Shown: positions 42,377-51,210 of the stretch, one piece after another | How positions within the stretch are numbered: position 1 is the stretch's first letter | Layout: every line of letters begins with the position of its first letter | Origin: an uncultured Pseudomonadota bacterium | Lineage (GTDB): Bacteria > Pseudomonadota > Alphaproteobacteria > Rs-D84 | DNA length: 64,000 bases | NCBI GenBank assembly: GCA_902771695.1 | Contig: CACXXP010000001.1 | Span: 118,541-182,540 of the forward strand | Direction of reading: 5' to 3' | Notes under the pieces: model-generated | What the model was told of the DNA's origin: nothing | Databases searched by the model: none | The model's input: the letters and a program-made list of their open reading frames with translations, nothing else | Position numbers and translations under genes: made by a program

Positions 42377-44131
42377 GTGAGAAAGATAGTAGAACGATCC
42401 ATGCTGGGGCATGCGTGGATTGTGGCGGATGGTAACCAAGAGTCATTGGCCACAGAAGATGATTTGGTAAAACGTATTTTAATTGAACGTGGTATGAATC
42501 CCGAAGAAATTCCCGGATTTCTGAATCCATCGGTCAAAGATTGTATGCCGGATCCATTTGTTTTGCGTGATTGTGAAACGGCAGTGCATGTGATTGCAAG
42601 TGCGATTTATTCCAAGAAAAAGATAGCGATATATGGTGACTATGATGTTGACGGAATAACATCTACGGCGATTTGTGTTCGTTATCTACGTATGGTTGGT
42701 GCCGATGTTGTGTGGCATTTGCCAACACGTGAAGGTGAAGGTTATGGATTAAACAAAGAAGCCATAGAAAAATTACACAATGATGGTGTTGAATTACTTA
42801 TAACTGTGGATTGTGGAATCAGCGGTGTAGACGAAGTTGATTTTGCAAAATCATTGGGTATGCAGGTTGTTGTCACCGATCATCATTCGCCTGATACTAC
42901 ATTGCCAAATGCAGATGCAATAGTTAATCCAAAGCGCAATGATGATGATTCAGGATTGGATTATTTGGCGGGGGTTGGTGTTGCATTTTTGGTTTTAGTC
43001 GCGTTAAATCGTGAATTGAAAAATTCTGGTCAAGAAGAATTCATCCAAAAAACAAAGTTTATAAATTTATTGAATTTCTTGGATTGCGTTGCATTGGGGA
43101 CAATTTGCGATACGATGGCGCTGATTAAATTAAATCGGGCATTTGTATCAACGGGATTAAAGGTTCTAAATTTGCGTCAAAATCTGGGTCTGCGGACACT
43201 GATGCATATCGCCCATGTTGATAAAGTAACGGTTTATGCCGCGGGATTTGTGTTGGGACCGCGTCTTAATGCGGCGGGGCGTATAGATTCCGCATCACCG
43301 GCGTTGGATTTATTGTTGACCGACAATCCAATTATCGCACTTGATTTGGCAACGAAACTTGACGAGATGAATCAAGAAAGAATAAATATCCAAAATGCGA
43401 TTATGCTTCAGGCAACTGAATTGGCGGACAAGTGTTGTAAATCTGGTAGGTGCAGTTTGTTTGTGTGCGGAAATAATTGGCATGGCGGTGTGATGGGAAT
43501 TATTGCCGGTCGTTTAAAGGATAAATATAATTTGCCCGCATGTGTTGCAACGCGTGCAGACGATGTCATAAATGGTTCGGGGCGTTCAATTCCTGGTATA
43601 AATTTAGGTGCAATTATACACGATGCGTTGGCGCGTGGGCTTATTAGTGAAGGTGGTGGTCATGCGGCTGCGGCAGGGTTTTCGTTACCGGTATCCAAAG
43701 AAAACGAATTTTGTGAATTTTTGGAAAAATCTGTCAAAGAACAATTGAATGGCGTGATGCCGGGTGATGACATTATTGTTGATGCTGAAATGGATGCCGC
43801 CGGGGCCACGATGCAATTGGTAAAAAAATTAGAGCAAATGGAACCGTTCGGGCAATCTAATCCGGAACCAGTGTTGGCCTTGCATGGTGCGGTGTTGGAT
43901 TATGCAACATTGATGGGACATACAGGGGCGCATATTCGTGGTTCTTTGCGGACGTCGGCTGGGGGGCGGTTGGATTTTGTCGGGTACAATTTGGTTGGAA
44001 CGGCAATCGGTAATTTTTTACTGGACGATGCCAATATAAATACTAAAATTATGGTGTTAGGGCGCCTTAAGGAAAACAACTATAACGGCCGCAAAAGTGT
44101 ACAATTGACATTGGAAGATATCGCACAATGA
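42377..44131 (+). CDS. recJ: Single-strand DNA exonuclease RecJ
   Basis: 584 residues, GTG start. DHH phosphoesterase with IYGDYDVDGITSTA (motif I), VTVDCGISGV, VTDHHSPD (DHH), and the DHHA1 region with SGRSIPGINLGAII and EGGGHAAAAGFS. The C-terminal OB fold follows. It degrades single-stranded DNA 5' to 3' in recombination and mismatch repair, so it may work with MutL at 13371. Its stop overlaps the ATG of the NrnA gene. Confidence 0.95.
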   Translation: MRKIVERSMLGHAWIVADGNQESLATEDDLVKRILIERGMNPEEIPGFLNPSVKDCMPDPFVLRDCETAVHVIASAIYSKKKIAIYGDYDVDGITSTAICVRYLRMVGADVVWHLPTREGEGYGLNKEAIEKLHNDGVELLITVDCGISGVDEVDFAKSLGMQVVVTDHHSPDTTLPNADAIVNPKRNDDDSGLDYLAGVGVAFLVLVALNRELKNSGQEEFIQKTKFINLLNFLDCVALGTICDTMALIKLNRAFVSTGLKVLNLRQNLGLRTLMHIAHVDKVTVYAAGFVLGPRLNAAGRIDSASPALDLLLTDNPIIALDLATKLDEMNQERINIQNAIMLQATELADKCCKSGRCSLFVCGNNWHGGVMGIIAGRLKDKYNLPACVATRADDVINGSGRSIPGINLGAIIHDALARGLISEGGGHAAAAGFSLPVSKENEFCEFLEKSVKEQLNGVMPGDDIIVDAEMDAAGATMQLVKKLEQMEPFGQSNPEPVLALHGAVLDYATLMGHTGAHIRGSLRTSAGGRLDFVGYNLVGTAIGNFLLDDANINTKIMVLGRLKENNYNGRKSVQLTLEDIAQ

Positions 44132-45090
44132 TAACACAAAAGCAGATAAAACTTTTTGACGAAAAAATATCAAACGCAAAATCTGTTGTGTTATTTGCGC
44201 ATAAAAATCCAGATGGTGACGCGTTGTGTTCTGTGGCGGCATTGGGGCATTTGATTGAATTAAATTATGGCAAAGAAGTCATATGTATGTATGACGGAAA
44301 TGTTCCAGATAATCTTGATAATATTCCATTGCGTCGTGATATGCATTACTATGCACGTGTGGACGAAAATATTCCTGTGGATGTTGCGATAGTCATGGAT
44401 TATGGAATCAAGCGTAATATTGGTGGCCCCCAAAAGTTTTTAGATAAAGCAAAATTTGTCATAGAAATAGATCACCATATAAATGATGACAAGGTTGGCG
44501 ATTTGTGCGTTGATGATGAAAGTGCCGCGGCCACAGGGGAAATAGTATACGAATTAATGCGTTTATTAAAATGGAAATCAGATTTAATGGTTTTGACGCT
44601 TTTATTGACCGCGATTGTTACAGATACTGGATGTTTCAAATATGTTAAAAATGGACGTGTATTAGAAATTGCTGCGGATTTGGTTGACGGTGGTGTAAAT
44701 ATTCAACGCATCATAAATGATTTATCAAATAAACCACGTAAAACGGTTGTCACAGAATCTTTGGTCGCGGGCAGTGCAGAATTCTTTTATGGTAATAAAT
44801 TGGCGATAGCAATTATTGATAATAAACAATACAAGAATCTTGATGGACGTGGCGAAACGGTTCTGGGGTTATTGGGGCAGATTCGCGGATTGGATTATAT
44901 TGCATTACTGAAAGAACAAAAACCAAATCAAATTGGAATATCGTTGCGTGGCCGGTTCAAGCCAGTGGAACAAATTGCGGTTGAATTTGGTGGGGGTGGA
45001 CATGAATTTGCCGCGGGCGCGGTTGTGAATGATACATTGGATAATGTAAAGAAACGTTTGTTGGCGTTATTTAAGGAGGTTATAAAATGA
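44128..45090 (+). CDS. nrnA: NrnA-like DHH/DHHA1 phosphoesterase
   Basis: 320 residues. HKNPDGDALCSVAALGHLI, IVMDYG, IEIDHHIND (DHH), TDTGCFKY and C-terminal FGGGGHEFAAGA match the NrnA/pAp-phosphatase family. Members degrade nanoRNA and 3'-phosphoadenosine-5'-phosphate in organisms lacking Orn. It overlaps recJ by 4 bases and lolA by 4 bases, so all three are translationally coupled. Confidence 0.9.
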   Translation: MITQKQIKLFDEKISNAKSVVLFAHKNPDGDALCSVAALGHLIELNYGKEVICMYDGNVPDNLDNIPLRRDMHYYARVDENIPVDVAIVMDYGIKRNIGGPQKFLDKAKFVIEIDHHINDDKVGDLCVDDESAAATGEIVYELMRLLKWKSDLMVLTLLLTAIVTDTGCFKYVKNGRVLEIAADLVDGGVNIQRIINDLSNKPRKTVVTESLVAGSAEFFYGNKLAIAIIDNKQYKNLDGRGETVLGLLGQIRGLDYIALLKEQKPNQIGISLRGRFKPVEQIAVEFGGGGHEFAAGAVVNDTLDNVKKRLLALFKEVIK

Positions 45091-45701
45091 AGAGAATATT
45101 TGTTGCTATGATTTGTGTATTTATGGCGTTTGGTGCGTTCGCGGCAACGGATAAAGCGTTGGTTGCAAATGCAGAAAAATATCTGAATTCTATTACAGGT
45201 ATAACAGGTGATTTCGTTCAAACAAATAAGGGTAAAAAGGAAAAAGGAACTTTTTCTATGTTGCGCCCAGGACGCGTTCGTTTGGATTATAAAAACATGC
45301 CGGTGCAACTTATGGCGGACGGTTCGGATTTATATTTTTATGATAAGTCATTGGATCAAATTACAACCGTGCCGTTGACCAGTACGCCTGCGGGGATATT
45401 GGTACGCAAAAAGATAGATTTGCAAAATGCAGATATAAATGTTGTTGATACGGCGGTTGGCAAAACGACGTTTGCATTGAAGATGAACCTGCGTGGTCAA
45501 GAAGGTTTGGGCACCATGGTTATGGTGTTTAATAAAAAACCGGTATCATTAAATGCCTGGACAATCATAGATGCGGTTGGAAATAAAACAGATGTTTCAT
45601 TTAGTAATCTAAAAACAAAAACGGATTTTGGTAAAAATTATTTTCAGGTTCAACGTCATAAAACGGTTAATACCAGTGGCGGTGATGATTTCTATGATTA
45701 A
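45087..45701 (+). CDS. lolA: Outer-membrane lipoprotein carrier LolA
   Basis: 204 residues. Signal peptide (MKRIFVAMICVFMAFGAFAA). The mature part shows ITGDFVQTNKGKKEKGTFSMLRPGRVRLDY, the incomplete beta-barrel entry of LolA that holds lipoprotein acyl chains. It ferries mature lipoproteins from LolCDE to the outer membrane, downstream of the Lnt step encoded at 25864. AAGGAGG ribosome-binding site; overlaps nrnA; tatB starts 2 bases after its stop. Confidence 0.88.
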   Translation: MKRIFVAMICVFMAFGAFAATDKALVANAEKYLNSITGITGDFVQTNKGKKEKGTFSMLRPGRVRLDYKNMPVQLMADGSDLYFYDKSLDQITTVPLTSTPAGILVRKKIDLQNADINVVDTAVGKTTFALKMNLRGQEGLGTMVMVFNKKPVSLNAWTIIDAVGNKTDVSFSNLKTKTDFGKNYFQVQRHKTVNTSGGDDFYD

Positions 45702-45703
45702 AA

Positions 45704-45979
45704 ATGTTTGGAATAAGTTGGGCGGAATTTATTGTCATATTATTGGTTGCTGTTCTGGTTATACCGGTGCGGTATTGGCCTGATGTGGCGCGTTGGTTGG
45801 CGCGGGTTGTAAAATTTATACGATCGCTTATTTGGAAAATAACCGATGCATCAGAACAAATCAAAGAACAAATAGATATGGAAAAACCCATAGATGATAT
45901 AATAAATACAACCACCAAAGATGTGCTGGACACAATTTCTGTAAAAAAGCCCGGTAAAAAACGCAAGGATGCAAAATGA
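45704..45979 (+). CDS. tatB: Twin-arginine translocase subunit TatB
   Basis: 91 residues. MFGISWAEFIVILLVAVLVI is a TatB-type N-terminal helix (FGISWAE with Glu in the membrane), followed by an amphipathic helix and a charged tail. TatB with TatC binds twin-arginine signals. Overlaps tatC by 4 bases, which together with the W-A-E motif separates it from the TatA gene at 37366. Confidence 0.88.
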   Translation: MFGISWAEFIVILLVAVLVIPVRYWPDVARWLARVVKFIRSLIWKITDASEQIKEQIDMEKPIDDIINTTTKDVLDTISVKKPGKKRKDAK

Positions 45980-46689
45980 AAAAAATGACGATGATGCAAC
46001 ATTTTGCAGAACTGCGCCGACGTGTTTTATGGACGGTGGGATTCTTTGTTTTGACATTTGGTCTTGGGTGGTTGGTTGCGCCATATATTCAAGAATTTTT
46101 AACCAGTCCGCTGATTGCGGTGTGGGATGACGCACAAATGCTCTATACAGGGATAACCGATGGGTTGATGATAACGTTGTCATTGGCATTATTGGTTGCA
46201 ATTATGTTAACAATTCCGTTTGCGTTATATCAAACATGGGCGTTTGTTGCCCCTGGGTTACATCAAAATGAAAGACGTTTTGTTTTGCCAATATTTATAC
46301 TTTCGCCATTGCTATTCATTACGGGGGCGGCATTTGCTTTTTATGCGTTGTTTCCAACAGTGTTCAGGTTCTTTATGAACTTAAATGAAATGGCACCTGT
46401 GCCGGCAATAATCATGCCGGCGGTTCGTGATTATTTGGGGTTTGCAATCGGTTTGTTAAAAGTATTTGGAATAGCGTTTCAATTGCCGTTGGTAATGGTT
46501 CTATTAAATCGCATTGGGGTGTTGTCGCGCGACAGCGCGGTCAAAATGCGTCGCTATGCCATTGTTATAATTGCTGTTGTTGCGGCAATTTTGACCCCCC
46601 CGGATGTTGTATCCCAGATATTATTGGCATTACCAATGTGGGCGTTATTTGAAATCAGTATTTTATTTATGAAAAAAACAGATGCATAA
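45976..46689 (+). CDS. tatC: Twin-arginine translocase subunit TatC
   Basis: 237 residues, six membrane helices. HFAELRRRVLWTVGFF at the N-terminus is the conserved cytoplasmic region that binds the twin-arginine motif, and FALYQTWAFVAPGLHQNERR is the TatC signature loop. The end is VVAAILTPPDVVSQILLALPMW, standard. Together with TatB and TatA it exports folded proteins. Confidence 0.96.
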   Translation: MKKMTMMQHFAELRRRVLWTVGFFVLTFGLGWLVAPYIQEFLTSPLIAVWDDAQMLYTGITDGLMITLSLALLVAIMLTIPFALYQTWAFVAPGLHQNERRFVLPIFILSPLLFITGAAFAFYALFPTVFRFFMNLNEMAPVPAIIMPAVRDYLGFAIGLLKVFGIAFQLPLVMVLLNRIGVLSRDSAVKMRRYAIVIIAVVAAILTPPDVVSQILLALPMWALFEISILFMKKTDA

Positions 46690-46726
46690 CTTTTTGCCCT
46701 AACATATTTATTTTATGTGTTTTTTA

Positions 46727-46735
46727 TGATATAAT
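46727..46735 (+). promoter_or_regulatory. Extended -10 promoter of the NlpD-like gene, leaderless type
   Basis: TGATATAAT, -10 at 46730-46735. The ATG starts 7 bases after the end of the -10 (six intervening bases, TTTTGC) and there is no ribosome-binding site. Confidence 0.6.
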
Positions 46736-46741
46736 TTTTGC

Positions 46742-48379
46742 ATGAGAAAAATTTTCTGGGGAATTTTAGTGGCGGTGTTTTTTGCGGCGTGTGATTTGCA
46801 ACCAAAAATCACATCGTTACCTGATACGGTTGGCGATTTTATTTCGGCACGTTATCCTGCATTGTTGGCGGACCCAAATACAGAATCAGAAATATATAAT
46901 TCAGCAGCACGTGACTATGGCGTGTATGCATCGCCTGAATTATACGGGTCAGTAGACATGGGCGATTATGTTAATTATGTTGGGGTTGATGATTATATGT
47001 TGCCGGTGGATGATGATACGGATAATGATGAAAATGAATCTGCAGATGAATCGGGTTCCCAAGATATACAACAAGAAGAGGATGATAGACCGGAAGAAAC
47101 GGAAACAGATGCAAATGATGCATCAGAAGAAGTAGAAGAGATTGACGTCATAGATATTCCTGAATACAAAACAGATGAAATAAATGTCCCGGCGCGTGCG
47201 GCAACTGGCACGGTTGTCGTGCGGCGTGGTGATACGTTGTATGCAATTGCACGTGAAAATGGGATGACTTTGGATGAAATTGCGCGTGCGAATAATTTGT
47301 CTGAACCGTACACGATTCGGATAGGGCAGGTTCTAAAAATAAAAACCGAAACACCGATAAAAACAGAGGTCAAGCCAGCCCCCAAGGCAGAAAAAGAAGT
47401 TGCAAAAGGAACCCCAAAGCCAACACCAAAGCCGGTTAAAGAAGTCACCAAGTCTGAACCAAAACCCACAAAAGAAGTCGCAACAAAAAAGACAGAACCC
47501 AAGGTTATAAAGTCAGAACAGCCGGTCAAATCGGAACCCAAGGCCCCAAAAGATATTCGTGTGCCAATCAAAGATATTACGGTTGCGCGTGGTGATACTT
47601 TGTATTCTATTTCGCGTAAATATTCTGTGCCTGTAAATGATTTGGCGGTTATGAACGGATTGTCGGCGCCGTTTTCATTAAGTGTGGGACAAACATTGCA
47701 TGTGCCCGATTTACAGGTGCGCATGGCGGACACGCCCAAGAAACCCACAACCACAACGGTCAAGGTATCGGATAAAAAGGTTGAAACAAAAAAAACAAAC
47801 ATAAAAGAACAACCGGTCAAGAAAGCAGATAATAAAGTTGTCAAACAAGAACCGGCGAAAAAAGCAGAGACAAAAAAGGCAGAAAACAAAAAACAAGAGA
47901 CAAAAAAGACGGTTAAAACCGAACCCAAGAAAACAACTGAACCCAAACCCACAACCAAAACGCCGAAAAAAACAGAAGCACCAAAGATAGTGGCACGTTC
48001 TTCGTCAAAGTTTTCGTGGCCGGTGCGTGGCAGTATCTTGTCGCATTATGGGGCAAAAACGGGCGGATTGTACAACGATGGTATAAATATATCCGCGGCG
48101 TTGAATACATCGGTTCTGGCCGCAGAAAATGGTGTTGTCGCGTATGCCGGGAACGAGGTTCGTGGTATGGGTAACCTGGTTATTATTCAACATGCAGATG
48201 GGTGGATGACGGTTTATGCACATATGAATTCTATGACGGTGCGCCGCGGTGCACGTGTGTCGGTTGGTCAAAAAATAGGTACAGTTGGAAAAACGGGCAA
48301 GGTCACAACCCCACAATTACATTTTGAAATTCGTAAGGGTACCAAGGCATACAATCCGGTAAATTATTTAAAAAAGTAA
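46742..48379 (+). CDS. NlpD/EnvC-like LysM-M23 lipoprotein (degenerate peptidase)
   Basis: 545 residues. Lipoprotein signal with lipobox FAAC. An acidic region (95-140) is followed by LysM 1 (about 155-200, VVRRGDTLYAIARENG) and LysM 2 (about 276-322), joined by long Lys/Pro/Thr/Glu linkers. The C-terminal M23 domain (about 423-545) has changed zinc ligands: NDGIN instead of HxGID and PQLHFEIR instead of HLHFEVR. This is the pattern of NlpD and EnvC, which do not cut peptidoglycan but activate amidases during daughter-cell separation. The ATG is probably the 5' end of the transcript. Activator role is inferred. Confidence 0.82.
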   Translation: MRKIFWGILVAVFFAACDLQPKITSLPDTVGDFISARYPALLADPNTESEIYNSAARDYGVYASPELYGSVDMGDYVNYVGVDDYMLPVDDDTDNDENESADESGSQDIQQEEDDRPEETETDANDASEEVEEIDVIDIPEYKTDEINVPARAATGTVVVRRGDTLYAIARENGMTLDEIARANNLSEPYTIRIGQVLKIKTETPIKTEVKPAPKAEKEVAKGTPKPTPKPVKEVTKSEPKPTKEVATKKTEPKVIKSEQPVKSEPKAPKDIRVPIKDITVARGDTLYSISRKYSVPVNDLAVMNGLSAPFSLSVGQTLHVPDLQVRMADTPKKPTTTTVKVSDKKVETKKTNIKEQPVKKADNKVVKQEPAKKAETKKAENKKQETKKTVKTEPKKTTEPKPTTKTPKKTEAPKIVARSSSKFSWPVRGSILSHYGAKTGGLYNDGINISAALNTSVLAAENGVVAYAGNEVRGMGNLVIIQHADGWMTVYAHMNSMTVRRGARVSVGQKIGTVGKTGKVTTPQLHFEIRKGTKAYNPVNYLKK

Positions 48380-48383
48380 AATA

Positions 48384-49334
48384 ATGTTCAAGTATTTGGT
48401 TATAACATTGGTGTTTTTTGTCACATCTAATGCCATCGCAGAGGATTTATCATTGCAACGGATTCAAGATTTGGTTGATACCAGCAGTGTCGTATGTTCT
48501 GGAATATCTGATGAAATATCGCAGGTTGCAAAAATATCAAAAGTAAATACAGCGGTGACGGCGGTTGGAACGGTTGCCGCGGGTGGTGCATTGGTTGCCG
48601 GAATTAAAAAATCCCAAGAAGAAGAGGAAATAGAGAAATTAGTCAATGAAATCTGCGCAGCTGGGGGATGCACCGCAGACGGAATCAATAAAATGAGCAA
48701 TGAAGTATTTTTGAATAATGTTTTGCAACCAATGGCAAAAATTTCAGAATTGCAACAACGTATACAAAAATCAAAACGTTTGGGTAATTGGCGTACGGGG
48801 CTATTGGGGGGAACAATCGGAACAAATTTGGTGTCGGCCATAATGTCTGGAATGAATTCAAACCAATCTGATTTAATTCAGCATATTTCGGCATGTAATG
48901 AGGTCGTTAATCAAATTAAGGCAGCAAGTGCGCAATTGGTCAATGTAGATGTGAATCCATTGGAGAATGCCAATATTAGAAAGTTAAACAACATAAAAAA
49001 TCATTGTGGAAATATAGATACAGCAAGTGTTGAAAAAATAGAAAAACGTATGAAGGGGGTTATGGGTACCAGTGTCGCAGGTGTGGTTATTGGCACAGTA
49101 GGAACGATAACCAGTGCATCGGCTAATTCAGATAAATACATGGACATAAATAACAAGATGACATTGACGGACGAAGAGCGGAATAAACAGAAAAATCTTA
49201 ACACAACATCAAATGTTATGGCGGGTGCTAATGTTGTGACGGGTGCCGTAGAGACGGGATTAAATGTTTCGCTGATAAACCTAACCAAAAAACTTATATC
49301 CCAGGCACAGTTATGTGAAGAGGTGTTACGATGA
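48384..49334 (+). CDS. Exported hypothetical protein
   Basis: 316 residues. Signal peptide (LVITLVFFVTSNAIA). The mature protein is helical with two Gly/Ala/Val-rich hydrophobic stretches (TAVGTVAAGGALVAG near 55-70 and GTSVAGVVIGTVGTITSAS near 228-246) and a few cysteines (SVVCSG, EICAAGGC). No known family. Four bases after the NlpD-like gene and overlapping the protease gene by 4 bases, so all three may be co-transcribed. A substrate, chaperone or partner of the protease is possible from context only. Confidence 0.7.
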   Translation: MFKYLVITLVFFVTSNAIAEDLSLQRIQDLVDTSSVVCSGISDEISQVAKISKVNTAVTAVGTVAAGGALVAGIKKSQEEEEIEKLVNEICAAGGCTADGINKMSNEVFLNNVLQPMAKISELQQRIQKSKRLGNWRTGLLGGTIGTNLVSAIMSGMNSNQSDLIQHISACNEVVNQIKAASAQLVNVDVNPLENANIRKLNNIKNHCGNIDTASVEKIEKRMKGVMGTSVAGVVIGTVGTITSASANSDKYMDINNKMTLTDEERNKQKNLNTTSNVMAGANVVTGAVETGLNVSLINLTKKLISQAQLCEEVLR

Positions 49335-50221
49335 ATACTGTAAAAGTATTTTTATGGTGTCTGTTGCTGTGGCCCATGGTGGTGCATGCAGAATGGATTG
49401 GAACATCAGATAAAAGAAGGTATGTAACCGATGAAGAGAAAATGAAATTTCCATATAACACGGTTGTGCGTTTTGATAATGGCAGCACATCCACAGGTAC
49501 TTTTGTTTCCAAAAATTTAATTTTAACATGTCGGCATTGTGTTGATGATTCTGATAGTATAGATTATTATACAACCGATGGAAAAAAACATACAGGTTTT
49601 GTTTTTGGGGTAAGTAAAAATGCGGATTATGCCCTTGTGGCAACGACAGATATTTTTGATGGTGATGTCCCTGGTATGTACGCAAAAACAAGTTATGCAG
49701 GTAGTGTTAAGCGTATAGGTTATGATAATTTGAAAGTATTATCCGATGATGAATTAACGGTGATAAAAAAATCTGTTGCAAATATTCTAGCAAACCCGCG
49801 CGAAAGTGACGCTGGGTTAAGTACCGCTGATAAGGTAATGTCAATGATGATTGATTTGGAAATTGATTTGTTGTTGAATCATAATTGTTCAGATTCAAAT
49901 AGTAAGGGATGTGTACATTGTGTTGGTGATAGGCAATGTATATTTTGGGATAATCACAATTTGAAAGTGCAGGATTCCTGTACAATTGTTTCACTTAGTG
50001 ACGGAAAATTGAAAACCACATGTGCTGGAACAAGTGGCGCATCTGGATCTTCGTTATTAAGTAATTCTGATAATAATATTCGAGGAATTCTGGTTTCGGT
50101 GGATCCAAAATTTGAAATTGGTATCAAAACGCAACCAACTTCTTATGCAGTTAAACCTGAAGATTATTATGAATCGGTTAATATAGGAATAGATAAAGTA
50201 GAAAAAATCGTTAATCAATAA
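49331..50221 (+). CDS. Exported trypsin-like serine protease
   Basis: 296 residues. Signal peptide ending VVHA. Chymotrypsin-fold features: TGTFVSKNLILTCRHCV with His69, NADYALVAT with Asp99, and GTSGASGSSLL with Ser238 as nucleophile, all in the right order. A 90-residue insertion (about 130-225) between the Asp and Ser contains several cysteines (NCSDS, GCVHCVGDRQC). No PDZ domain, unlike DegP. It starts in the stop of the preceding exported gene. Likely periplasmic or secreted; substrate unknown. Closest in layout to the V8/glutamyl-endopeptidase group. Confidence 0.8.
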   Translation: MNTVKVFLWCLLLWPMVVHAEWIGTSDKRRYVTDEEKMKFPYNTVVRFDNGSTSTGTFVSKNLILTCRHCVDDSDSIDYYTTDGKKHTGFVFGVSKNADYALVATTDIFDGDVPGMYAKTSYAGSVKRIGYDNLKVLSDDELTVIKKSVANILANPRESDAGLSTADKVMSMMIDLEIDLLLNHNCSDSNSKGCVHCVGDRQCIFWDNHNLKVQDSCTIVSLSDGKLKTTCAGTSGASGSSLLSNSDNNIRGILVSVDPKFEIGIKTQPTSYAVKPEDYYESVNIGIDKVEKIVNQ

Positions 50222-50225
50222 AACA

Positions 50226-50248
50226 AAAACCGACATAAAGTCGGTTTT
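50226..50248. terminator. Bidirectional intrinsic terminator
   Basis: AAAACCGAC paired with GTCGGTTTT around a 5-base loop. It serves the protease gene (plus) and tRNA-Lys (minus). Confidence 0.85.
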
Positions 50249-50254
50249 AATTTT

Positions 50255-50330
50255 TGGTGGGCGCATGGGGACTCGAACCCCAGACCCACTGATTAAGAGT
50301 CAGTTGCTCTACCAACTGAGCTATGCACCC
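50255..50330 (-). tRNA. tRNA-Lys (CTT anticodon)
   Basis: 76 bases including an encoded CCA. Acceptor GGGTGCA with TGCGCCC (one G-U pair), D arm GCTC/GAGC, anticodon stem ACTGA/TCAGT with loop CTCTTAA giving anticodon CTT (reads AAG), and T arm TGGGG TTCGAGT CCCCA. Confidence 0.95.
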
Positions 50331-50515
50331 GTGGATCATTTGACCCGCTGATTATATACCTTTTTTTATAAATTGCAAGTTGAAAACGCTGAATGCCGTA
50401 TATGCCCGCGTTCCCAAGGTATCCATACCTATGCAAAGTTGGTAATTCCCATGATATTATCATTGTGTCCAAGAGTGTATAAAACACCCGGAAAGAAAAA
50501 CAAAAAGGAGAAAAA

Positions 50516-51118
50516 ATGAAAAAAGTCGCAATTCCTGTCTTGGCCGCAATTGTTGCATGCCCAGCCATGGCCGGACAACATCATCAAGAATCTTTTTGGG
50601 ATACGTTGAATCCGTATATGGGTTTGCGTATCGGGGCAGGTTATACAAACCATAATTACAGTTTTAATGGTAAAAAAGAATCTTTGACCGATGAAGAAAT
50701 GCATGGTCGTATCGCACTTGGGTTAGCTATGTGGTGCAATAGAGCACGTACCGAAGTTGAATGGTCATTGTTTACAAAAATGAAAGACGATGCAACATTT
50801 GGTGCCGACCGAGTCAAAGTTGATACCAAATTGCAGACATTGTTGATGAATGCCTATATGGATTTGGGCGACTATAAAATGGTACGTCCTTTTGTTGGTA
50901 TGGGTGCTGGTGTCGCATTCACAGATGTTACACGTGATGTTGTTGGCGTAGGATCCAAAAGCCATGATCAAACAGGATTTTCGGCAATGGGAACAATGGG
51001 GGTAACCATAGATTGGAGCATGTTTGCCATTGATATGGCGTTCCGTTATACCTATGCTGATATCAATTCCGGCCTGCATAACTTCGGTGGCGATATTGGT
51101 ATTAGATATATGTTCTAA
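50516..51118 (+). CDS. Small outer-membrane beta-barrel protein
   Basis: 200 residues. Signal peptide (MKKVAIPVLAAIVACPAMA). The mature part reads LNPYMGLRIGAGYTNHNYSF and has about eight amphipathic strands, ending GGDIGIRYMF, with the terminal Phe of BAM substrates. It resembles OmpW/OmpA-like or opacity-type porin-fold proteins of 8 strands. AAAAGGAG precedes the ATG. A terminator follows. Function unknown. Confidence 0.75.
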   Translation: MKKVAIPVLAAIVACPAMAGQHHQESFWDTLNPYMGLRIGAGYTNHNYSFNGKKESLTDEEMHGRIALGLAMWCNRARTEVEWSLFTKMKDDATFGADRVKVDTKLQTLLMNAYMDLGDYKMVRPFVGMGAGVAFTDVTRDVVGVGSKSHDQTGFSAMGTMGVTIDWSMFAIDMAFRYTYADINSGLHNFGGDIGIRYMF

Positions 51119-51139
51119 AATTTTAACATGGTGTTCTGG

Positions 51140-51167
51140 AAAGCCCCGGATTATTGGCGGGGCTTTT
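51140..51167 (+). terminator. Intrinsic terminator after the OMP gene
   Basis: AAAGCCCC (51140-51147) pairs with GGGGCTTT (51159-51166), followed by T. Confidence 0.75.
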
Positions 51168-51210
51168 GTATGAATCCCTGTGTAACATAACAAATCTAAT
51201 GGAGGTACAA

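Noticed and set aside
46993..47958. 321-residue minus-strand reading frame
   Set aside because: Shadow of the Lys/Thr/Pro-rich linkers of the NlpD-like gene; low-complexity Phe/Val/Ser sequence without start signals.
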